NCBI GenBank assembly: GCA_016209665.1
Contig: JACQVT010000527.1
Span: 1 to 5,232, forward strand
Direction: 5' to 3'
DNA from: Planctomycetota bacterium
GTDB taxonomy: Bacteria; Planctomycetota; Phycisphaerae; UBA1845; PWPN01
Length of the DNA: 5,232 nucleotides
Below are positions 1-5,232 of this stretch, piece by piece. The notes below the pieces were generated by a model. The model searched no databases. It had not been told where the DNA came from and saw only the letters and a list, made by a program, of their open reading frames with translations. Positions within the stretch are counted from its first letter, which is position 1. Each line of letters begins with the position of its first letter. A program made the translations under genes and the position numbers.

Positions 1-3000
1 GTTGGAAGCTGTGTTGAATGCACAGCTTCACCGTGGCTCCGGACGCGATGGCCGGGAGGGTCGGTTCGGCGAGCAGGATCGTCTCTCGATCATAGAACGC
101 CACTTTGATGCCCGCGGGTGTGGCGGTGTCGCCTACGTTGGTGACGTCCACACAGATGTCCACGACTTCGCCGATGCGCGGATTGCCGGTGGATACCGTG
201 AAGACCTCGGAGAAGGTGCAGAGGTCGCCCGGTATGGCCTGCAGCGTGAAGTCTTGGGTGTCGATCAACGTAGGCGTGCCGACGACGGTGTCGTCCACCA
301 CCGACACTTCCACCGTGACGATGCCGGGCTCGGTGCCCGCGGTGAACACCGTGCAGAAGCGGCCGTTGGCGTCGGTTACGCCGGATGTCGCGGCCAGCCT
401 GCTTTGACGGTTCGGCGGCAGGATCTTGAGCAGCACCATTTTGTTCGCGACCGGGGCGCCGTCTTTATTGGTGACCGTGGCGCAGATGTCGGCGCGCGTG
501 GCGCCATCGGCGGCCAGCGCCGGCTTGGTGGTCGAGGCGCTGATGCGCAGGTTGGCGGCCTGTACGAAAACCTGCATGGTGCTGGTCGACGTGTTGACAC
601 CGTCGGAGACCGACAGCGTGATGGGGACGCTCCCACGGAAGGCCCCGATGGGTTGGATGTTCAGGAAGCGGCCGCCCGCAAGCGACGCACCGAGGGCGGC
701 CGGCCCGGCATCGGCGAGGGAGATGCTGAGGCCGGAGACCGCGGTTTCGGCATCCGCGATCAAGTTGAACAGGTCGAGATGCGTGGCCCGCCCTTCCAAA
801 ACGTTGAAGACCGGATAGTCGGGGGCGTTGGCGTTGGCCATCATGTAGGCCATGAGGTTGCCGAAGAAGGTCTGCGCCCCTTGCGAAAGTTCAGGGGTAG
901 GCGCCTCAAAGCGCCAATAGATGTATAGGAAGGAATTCACGAATACCACGGGGCCGGAGCCGGCGTTCAGGGCGCCGGGCGGGATCAAGATGGCCTCGTC
1001 CTGGCTGCCGCTCAGGATGGTCAAGGCCAGCGGGTTTTGTGTCGTGTTCCTGGCCTCGCCCCGGCCGGCGGGAACGGCGGTGACGGCGCCGAAGGGACCG
1101 TTTCGGATGGCCTCTGGCATGAGCGGAGTGGGGGTCACGATGGAAGCAGTGGTCCGAGTAAAGGTCGCGGTGATGCCGAAGGGGGCCCCCAGCATGGTGG
1201 TCGCCAAGGGCCAGCTGCCCCCGGTGAACACCATTACGGCGCCGCCACGAGCTGCGAATTCGCGCAGCGCCCGCGCCTCGGCGGCGGTGTTGGTGGCGGT
1301 TGACCCGGAGTGAAGAGCCGCGTAGAAGAGGTCGATGCCGGCCAGGCTGTCCGCATCGATTCGTACCACCGTCTTGAAGGCCAGCCTTGGGGTCTGGACG
1401 GTCTTGCCGGGGCCAAATCTCGTCCGCAGAAAAAGCATTGAAGGGATAAGGAGTGTGTTCCTGGAGAACAGCTCCGGATGATGGAGCCCCAACAAACCCA
1501 TATGGATGCCAATGACCAGAACATCGGAGGCGCCTGGTCGTGGCGCGTCGTTGGTCGCCGTCACCGTGACCGAGACCTCGGCCTCGGCAGTGGCCCCTCC
1601 CAGGGCGATGGAGTAGCGGAACTTGGCGACGCCATGAAAGTCCTGGTCCGGCGCGATCCAGACGACGCCGTCAATAATGGCGACCGCGCCTACAATGCCG
1701 GAACCATCCTGGAGCTGGGTGACGGCGATGATGGAAATCTGGCCGGGTGCCACGCCGGAAACCGTATCGTTGTCCGTCAAGGTGGGTAGCGGAACGACTT
1801 CGTTTTCCGGGATCGTGACGGCGTCGGCTACCGCGATGACCGTGGGGTTGGGGACGGGGACCAAGGCCGGGTCGAGCACGATGGTGATGTTCGCCGCCGT
1901 GAGGGATTGGTTGCCCACGGCGTCTCGCGCTGTGATCGTGTGGTGATTGGCGCCCAGTTCCAACAAGATCGTATGACTCCAGGTGGTCGCCGGGGACGGC
2001 GCAACCACGAGTTGTCCATCGATGAGGATCGCCGTGCCCGCCTCCTTGGCGCCCGAGATCGTTTGCGTAGCGGATCGGGTGGGGCTGACGGGGGGTGTTA
2101 CCGTGGGCGTTGCCGGGGGGGTCAGGTCGAGCGCGATATTCTCGTTGACGGCTGGGCGGCTCAGGTTGCCAGCGGCGTTGCGGGACCGCAAGGCTATGGG
2201 ATTGTTTCCCTCGGCCAGCGCCATGTCGAAGGACCAGGTGATGGCCGCATCCGCGGGCACGATTTCCACGTCGTTGAGCAGTACGGCGTCTCCCGCCGCC
2301 TTGGTCCCGCCTATGGTCTGTGTGGCGAACCTGGTGGGGCTGGTGATGGGGTTGAGCTTGGGCGCGGCGGCCGGAGTGGTGTCGGGGAGGTCGTGCCCCG
2401 GCGAAAGGCTGATGAGATAGTGCATCAGGTTGCCGAAGAGCGCCCTAAAAGCGGGGTCTGGAGCACCGGTGATCGTGTGGAGGTGCGAGTAGGAAAACAT
2501 GAAATCTTGCGCGAAAATTATGGCGCCGGCGCCCGGTGACCATACGTCACGATCCATGAGGGCCACTTCGATGTTGGGGCCCGTGATGATCGGGATGGCC
2601 AAGCCTAGCACGGTGATGGTCTCGTGACAGTTGCGCGTCCAACTCACATGAGTAACAGCGCCAAAGGGTCCATCCCGGATGAGATCGGGGATGGATGCCG
2701 TCGGCCGCGCCGTTCCGGAAGGGGCGCAGGAATTGAAAATCGTCACGCCGAAGGCCTGAGTCAAGCTGTTGGCAGCCGTGGCGGCCGCGTGGCCCGAGAA
2801 GATGGCCAGGTGGCCTCCGTGCTCGACGAAAGATCGGAGGGTGGCGGCCTCCTCGGATGTGAGCGTTGGGACGGGGCCGAATTGCGAGTCGAAAACGATG
2901 AAAAATACATCGACGTCGGCAAGCGACACGGCCGTGACGGTGTCCATCTCCACAAAGGCGAGAGGCTTGATGGGGACGATGCCGCCGGGTCCGAACTCAT

Positions 3001-4351
3001 CCTGGAGAAGGCTGTGGGCGGGGATCGACGGTAGTGCGCCGATGCTCGCGCCATGGCGGAGGGCGGAGAGCATGCCGATGGTCCGGCCTCCCGGCCCCCC
3101 GAACTCCGCGCGTTGGACTACGCGCGTGACCACCAGCCCATCGTTTCCGGCCTCGTCCCGAACGAAGATATCGAAGCTGTTGTCACCCAGTGCCAGGGAT
3201 AGCCGCGCCGACCAAGTCGCCAGAGCATCGGCGGGCACCACCACTACACCGTTGATCACCACCGCGCCACCGGCCTCCTTGGTGCCAGAAAGGACGATGG
3301 CAAAGAGCGGGGTGGGACTGTCGAAGGAATCCAGCGTGGGAGCGGCGGGCGCCGTGGTGTCAAGGGTCACCGAGAACGTGACGGTCGATGGGCTCTGTTG
3401 GCCGGCGGCGTTGCCGCTCGTGATCGAGATCGTGTTATGGCCCTCGATCAGGGCCAGGTCATAGGACCAGGTGGTCTGCGCATCGATGGGAACCACGATC
3501 ACGCCGTTGATCAGGATCGACGTGCCCGCTTCCTTGGCGCCACTTAGGCTGAGTGGCGATGCCCTCGTCCTTGTGGGCGGCGCCACGACCGTGGGCGGAG
3601 CGGGGGGCGTGGAAAATGCTTCTACGACCACGAAGGGCGAGAGGTGCTGGACTTCACCCCGTATGCGATCCGTCGCCGCGAGGATTTCCAAGGTTACGTT
3701 GCCGGGGGGGTCGGGTTGGGTTATGCGGCTCGTGGGCAGGAGGGAATCGGCGGTTCCGTCGTTCAGGAAATGCAGGAGCCTTAGGCCCGATTCGGGGCCT
3801 TGGAACGCGATGGGATCGTATGGCACGATCACGGTGATGGGGGGCGTGAACTCGGCTGTGGTGGCGATGTCGAAGTAGCGGGCCTGGCCGGCACTGCCCA
3901 CCACTCGGAAGCCATCGGGAGCCGCTGGGCCGGCAGTCGTGACCAAAAGATGGGTCTGGCCAGTGATCGTGACGCCCGCGAACGTCACACTCACCCCGCT
4001 ACCAAGGTCCACGGAGACATTACTGCCGGCCGGGGTGTTCGGGCCGGGCTCGTCGAACTCCAAGGCGATCCCCTTGAGGCGCGTCTCGGTCCCCTCATGG
4101 GAGTCGGGGTCGATGTCGAATTCCGCCGCGATGCCGCGGAGGCGCACTTCCTGCGCGTTGCTATCGGCATCGAATTCCAGGGCGACGCCGCGGAGGCGCA
4201 CTTCCTGCGCGTTGCTATCGGCATCGAATTCCAGGGCGATGCCGCGCAGACGCGGAGCCGCCGGCTCTTGGGCGGCGAGGGGTAGGAGCGCGACCCACAG
4301 CATGGCCCAAAGGAACACGAGCGCCCTATACGGCAGATTTGTCCGCGGCAT
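1..4351 (-). CDS. Giant secreted multidomain protein: Ig-like and cadherin-like modules with two glutamine-amidotransferase-like modules (3' end outside window)
   Basis: ATG at 4351 opens 1450 codons with no stop, running off the left edge. Residues 1-27 look like a Sec signal peptide: Arg 3 and 9, a hydrophobic core, and likely cleavage at LAA|QEP. Residues 35-100 hold four copies of an LRGIALEFD motif. About 105-245 is a beta-sandwich-like module (GVSVTFAGVTITG to HLSPFVVVE) of a kind seen in exported bacterial proteins. Ig-like modules lie at about 249-331, 335-417, 656-742 and 745-827, each with a G-[AT]-K-x-AG signature. ThuA/DUF4350-like (class I glutamine-amidotransferase fold) modules lie at about 421-650 and 942-1180. 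Cadherin-like modules lie at about 835-933 (DNDTVSG) and 1181-1265. An invasin-type Big_1-like module follows (1267-1365, DGATRADICATV), then a CARDB-like module from 1376. Motif positions computed along the whole length fall in one frame, so there is no frameshift. Cysteines occur only at 542, 575, 1290, 1333, 1378, 1400 and 1444. A surface adhesin or scaffold role is inferred; domain names come from recognition by eye. The anchoring signal, if any, lies outside the window. Confidence 0.92.
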   Translation of the reverse strand, partial: MPRTNLPYRALVFLWAMLWVALLPLAAQEPAAPRLRGIALEFDADSNAQEVRLRGVALEFDADSNAQEVRLRGIAAEFDIDPDSHEGTETRLKGIALEFDEPGPNTPAGSNVSVDLGSGVSVTFAGVTITGQTHLLVTTAGPAAPDGFRVVGSAGQARYFDIATTAEFTPPITVIVPYDPIAFQGPESGLRLLHFLNDGTADSLLPTSRITQPDPPGNVTLEILAATDRIRGEVQHLSPFVVVEAFSTPPAPPTVVAPPTRTRASPLSLSGAKEAGTSILINGVIVVPIDAQTTWSYDLALIEGHNTISITSGNAAGQQSPSTVTFSVTLDTTAPAAPTLDSFDSPTPLFAIVLSGTKEAGGAVVINGVVVVPADALATWSARLSLALGDNSFDIFVRDEAGNDGLVVTRVVQRAEFGGPGGRTIGMLSALRHGASIGALPSIPAHSLLQDEFGPGGIVPIKPLAFVEMDTVTAVSLADVDVFFIVFDSQFGPVPTLTSEEAATLRSFVEHGGHLAIFSGHAAATAANSLTQAFGVTIFNSCAPSGTARPTASIPDLIRDGPFGAVTHVSWTRNCHETITVLGLAIPIITGPNIEVALMDRDVWSPGAGAIIFAQDFMFSYSHLHTITGAPDPAFRALFGNLMHYLISLSPGHDLPDTTPAAAPKLNPITSPTRFATQTIGGTKAAGDAVLLNDVEIVPADAAITWSFDMALAEGNNPIALRSRNAAGNLSRPAVNENIALDLTPPATPTVTPPVSPTRSATQTISGAKEAGTAILIDGQLVVAPSPATTWSHTILLELGANHHTITARDAVGNQSLTAANITIVLDPALVPVPNPTVIAVADAVTIPENEVVPLPTLTDNDTVSGVAPGQISIIAVTQLQDGSGIVGAVAIIDGVVWIAPDQDFHGVAKFRYSIALGGATAEAEVSVTVTATNDAPRPGASDVLVIGIHMGLLGLHHPELFSRNTLLIPSMLFLRTRFGPGKTVQTPRLAFKTVVRIDADSLAGIDLFYAALHSGSTATNTAAEARALREFAARGGAVMVFTGGSWPLATTMLGAPFGITATFTRTTASIVTPTPLMPEAIRNGPFGAVTAVPAGRGEARNTTQNPLALTILSGSQDEAILIPPGALNAGSGPVVFVNSFLYIYWRFEAPTPELSQGAQTFFGNLMAYMMANANAPDYPVFNVLEGRATHLDLFNLIADAETAVSGLSISLADAGPAALGASLAGGRFLNIQPIGAFRGSVPITLSVSDGVNTSTSTMQVFVQAANLRISASTTKPALAADGATRADICATVTNKDGAPVANKMVLLKILPPNRQSRLAATSGVTDANGRFCTVFTAGTEPGIVTVEVSVVDDTVVGTPTLIDTQDFTLQAIPGDLCTFSEVFTVSTGNPRIGEVVDICVDVTNVGDTATPAGIKVAFYDRETILLAEPTLPAIASGATVKLCIQHSFQ
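812..1528 (-). repeat. Glutamine-amidotransferase-like (ThuA/DUF4350-type) module, copy 2 (residues about 942-1180)
   Basis: The module begins SDVLVIGIHMG, then a DLFYAALHSG strand, AEARALREFAARGGAVMVFTGG (GG at 1036-1037), NGPFGAVT (Gly 1085) and FGNLMAYM (Met 1167). The GG-to-GPFG distance is 49 residues and GPFG-to-Met is 82, exactly as in copy 1 (512, 561 and 643). The turn after VMVF reads TGGSW, again without cysteine, and this copy has no cysteines at all. It follows the cadherin-like module directly. A structural or ligand-binding role is more likely than amidotransferase catalysis (inference). Confidence 0.72.
1871..2386 (-). repeat. Ig-like module pair 2 (protein-level repeat, residues about 656-827)
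   Basis: These are the third and fourth members of the same Ig-like family as residues 249-417. Their signatures are GGTKAAG at 681 and SGAKEAG at 766, with TWS strands and NAAGNLS / DAVGNQS turns. Linkers read DTTPAAAP and DLTPPATP. They follow the first amidotransferase-like module just as the earlier pair precedes it, so the protein alternates Ig pairs with enzyme-like modules. Copy 3 has Ala for Glu in the signature, and copy 4 lacks the VVP strand ending. Confidence 0.8.
2402..3091 (-). repeat. Glutamine-amidotransferase-like (ThuA/DUF4350-type) module, copy 1 (residues about 421-650)
   Basis: The module begins GGRTIGMLSAL, has a hydrophobic strand DVDVFFIVFDSQFG, then an LTSEEAATLRSFVEHGGHLAIFSG segment (GG at 512-513) typical of ThuA/DUF4350-like alpha/beta domains. 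DGPFGAVT (Gly 561) and FGNLMHYL (Met 643) follow. The turn after the LAIF strand reads SGHAA, with no cysteine where active class I amidotransferases carry their nucleophile. Cys 542 and 575 are the only cysteines here and could pair in the exported protein. The family assignment is by eye and moderately sure; the relation to copy 2 is firm. Confidence 0.7.
3101..3607 (-). repeat. Ig-like module pair 1 (protein-level repeat, residues about 249-417)
   Basis: Two modules of about 83-85 residues share SG[AT]KEAG (residues 270 and 355), an ING-x-x-VVP strand, a TWS strand and a closing G-x-N / AG turn. They match the bacterial Ig-like modules often strung along secreted adhesins, with a T-x-P-x-x-P linker between them (DTTAPAAP at 331). 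They lead directly into the first amidotransferase-like module. Similarity is clear in protein but weak in DNA, so the duplication is old. Confidence 0.8.
4131..4238 (-). repeat. 54-bp tandem repeat, two nearly identical in-frame copies
   Basis: Copies at 4131-4184 and 4185-4238 differ at a single base (T at 4132, C at 4186), which changes Ile to Val in the protein. Each copy encodes 18 residues around LRG[IV]ALEFDADSNAQEVR, or a close variant at its edges. A more diverged 63-bp unit continues at 4068-4130 and a partial unit at about 4052-4067, so the LRGIALEFD motif appears at residues 35, 53, 71 and 92 of the mature protein's N-terminus. Identity even at silent sites points to a recent duplication or gene conversion. 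The copies abut with no spacers and stay in frame, so this is not a CRISPR array. Confidence 0.93.
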
Positions 4352-4353
4352 GG

Positions 4354-4362
4354 CTTCTTTCC
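4354..4362 (-). promoter_or_regulatory. Ribosome binding site of the multidomain gene
   Basis: A purine run GGAAAGAAG precedes the ATG at 4351, with the GGAAAG part ending five bases before it. It lies inside the 20-base gap after the TGA of the beta-helix gene. That gap has no room for a promoter or terminator, which supports translation from a shared transcript. This site plus the signal peptide that follows decides the start over the in-frame ATG at codon 17. The match to a consensus Shine-Dalgarno sequence is only partial. Confidence 0.6.
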
Positions 4363-4371
4363 GCCGCCGGA

Positions 4372-5232
4372 TCAGGGTTGCCTGAGGGTCACTTCAATCT
4401 GTACGAAGTTGGCCTGGGGTGTAAGGAGGATTTGGCCGTGCGTCGCCGTCACGAATGGCAAGGCCGCGGCGTCTTCGATCTCCGAGAAGCTGGTGCCGTT
4501 GACTCGGAATCGAAACTCTCGCTCGGGCGTGGCCGGATCGCTGTCCACCAGCTTTCCGATGGCTGCCGCTTCGAGGGTATCCAGGCGGATGGCCTTGAGC
4601 CGCATGTTGGACCGATTCAGCAGGGTGGCCACGTCGATCACGGGGCTCCGCAACACGGCCGTCGTAACGCCCGGTTTGAGCAGCAGCGAGCCATCGGTGT
4701 CCAGCAATACCGCGGATGACGTCGCCGTGAGGGCGCCGTTCTGGTCCTTCCAGAGGGCAAAATTCAAGGGGCTGGCCGTCGTTTCCGTGCCGGCCACCAG
4801 ACCCGGTCCCCGAGCCCCGATGTTCCGCGTCCGTTGGCCTTCAAGGTCGACACCGGCGAGGATCGCGGGCGACGTCGGCTTTAGTTCGACGTTGGTGCTG
4901 AAGAGATCGTCGACGACGAATTGTGGGTCGACCACCAGATTTTCGACACCGAGGGCTTGCATACCTTGTTCGTTTGAAGCCGTCGTGTTTTGGAAGAGGA
5001 TGTTGTGGCTAAAGATGAACCCCGGTGAGCTCGGACCTTTAGCGACGAACGTGTTCTTGAAGAATATGTTATTCTGAAAGCGCAGGTTGGATGGTGCCCC
5101 ACTGCTCCACGAAACTGCGGTATTAGCACATTTCTTGAACGTACAGTTCACTACGGCGCAGTCGGAAGCGCCAACTCCCATCCCGGTCGCACAGTCCACA
5201 AATACACATCCTACGAACCGATTGGCAGAGAA
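4372..5232 (-). CDS. Right-handed parallel beta-helix protein, C-terminal part (5' end outside window)
   Basis: The frame is open to the right edge and gives 286 residues before a TGA stop. Residues 1 to about 85 are beta-helix coils. Matching segments FVGCVFVDC and VVNCTFKKC lie 21 residues apart, followed by NNIFFKN and HNILFQN at 25 and 22 residue steps, so Cys 9/14 and 30/35 stack and are replaced by Asn 55/60 and 77/82. The helix closes with VDPQF, LKPTSPAILAG and NIGARGPG, the usual end of secreted pectate-lyase-like or uncharacterised beta-helix proteins. The last 130 residues or so form a beta-rich region ending FVQIEVTLRQP, perhaps a carbohydrate-binding-like sandwich (inference). 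No catalytic residues can be assigned, so the substrate is unknown. A GTG at 5199 is unlikely to be the start, because the first coil lies upstream of it in frame. The protein is probably exported, but its N-terminus is not visible. The next gene starts 20 bases after the stop. The beta-helix fold is well supported; the function is unknown. Confidence 0.9.
   Translation of the reverse strand, partial: FSANRFVGCVFVDCATGMGVGASDCAVVNCTFKKCANTAVSWSSGAPSNLRFQNNIFFKNTFVAKGPSSPGFIFSHNILFQNTTASNEQGMQALGVENLVVDPQFVVDDLFSTNVELKPTSPAILAGVDLEGQRTRNIGARGPGLVAGTETTASPLNFALWKDQNGALTATSSAVLLDTDGSLLLKPGVTTAVLRSPVIDVATLLNRSNMRLKAIRLDTLEAAAIGKLVDSDPATPEREFRFRVNGTSFSEIEDAAALPFVTATHGQILLTPQANFVQIEVTLRQP

Noticed and set aside
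2..928. A 308-codon open frame on the plus strand, plus many other plus-strand frames of 90-230 codons across the window.
   Set aside because: They lie antisense to the continuous minus-strand gene. They encode low-complexity Arg/Gly- or Ser/Ala-rich sequence with no recognisable domain, and arise because GC-rich third positions leave few stop codons on the opposite strand.
2761..3054. Short minus-strand frames (also 376-636, 1234-1524, 1828-2019, 3991-4224, 4881-5129) overlapping the two genes.
   Set aside because: They are out of frame with the two long genes, which read through these stretches with clear domain motifs. Their translations are Pro/Arg/Ser-rich shadows.
4131..4238. Direct repeats as a possible CRISPR array or attachment site.
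   Set aside because: The copies abut without spacers, are a multiple of three long and encode a repeated peptide in frame, so this is a coding tandem duplication.
4301..4303. In-frame ATG at codon 17 as an alternative start of the giant protein.
   Set aside because: It would remove the positively charged part and half the hydrophobic core of the signal peptide, and it lacks the ribosome binding site present before codon 1.
4352..4371. Promoter or terminator between the two genes.
   Set aside because: Only 20 bases are available. No hairpin with a T-run and no promoter boxes can be seen there.
4372..5199. GTG at 5199 as the start of the beta-helix gene.
   Set aside because: The frame stays open upstream to the window edge, and the first coil (Cys 9 and the strand before it) pairs with the later coils, so the gene must begin outside the window.

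Overview
The window holds two protein-coding genes, both on the minus strand and both incomplete. The DNA is GC-rich (roughly 60% by eye), with G or C at most third codon positions of these two genes. It looks bacterial: there is a Shine-Dalgarno-like site, a signal peptide and very tight gene spacing. The domains are typical of large secreted surface proteins in environmental bacteria with big genomes. No marker gene is present, so I cannot name a phylum.

Right end (5232 down to 4372): the C-terminal 286 residues of a right-handed parallel beta-helix protein. Its beginning lies beyond the window. The visible coils carry stacked cysteines that give way to stacked asparagines. They end in the usual closing motif of such helices, followed by a C-terminal beta-rich domain.

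Centre and left (4351 down to 1): one continuous reading frame of at least 1450 codons with no stop, leaving the window on the left. It starts 20 bases after the stop of the beta-helix gene, behind a purine-rich ribosome binding site, so the two genes are probably co-transcribed. The order along the protein is: signal peptide; a short acidic repeat array encoded by an almost perfect 54-bp tandem repeat; a beta-sandwich module; two Ig-like modules; a glutamine-amidotransferase-like (ThuA/DUF4350-type) module; two more Ig-like modules; a cadherin-like module; a second amidotransferase-like module; another cadherin-like module; an invasin-type Ig module; and the start of a CARDB-like module.

The most unusual point is that the two amidotransferase-like modules are diverged copies of each other. 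They keep the same spacing between shared motifs, and both appear to lack the cysteine nucleophile of active members of that fold. Together the genes look like a pair of exported, probably surface-associated proteins for binding or adhesion. That role is inferred from architecture only. I saw no RNA gene, mobile element, CRISPR array or terminator, and no gene-free stretch longer than 20 bases.
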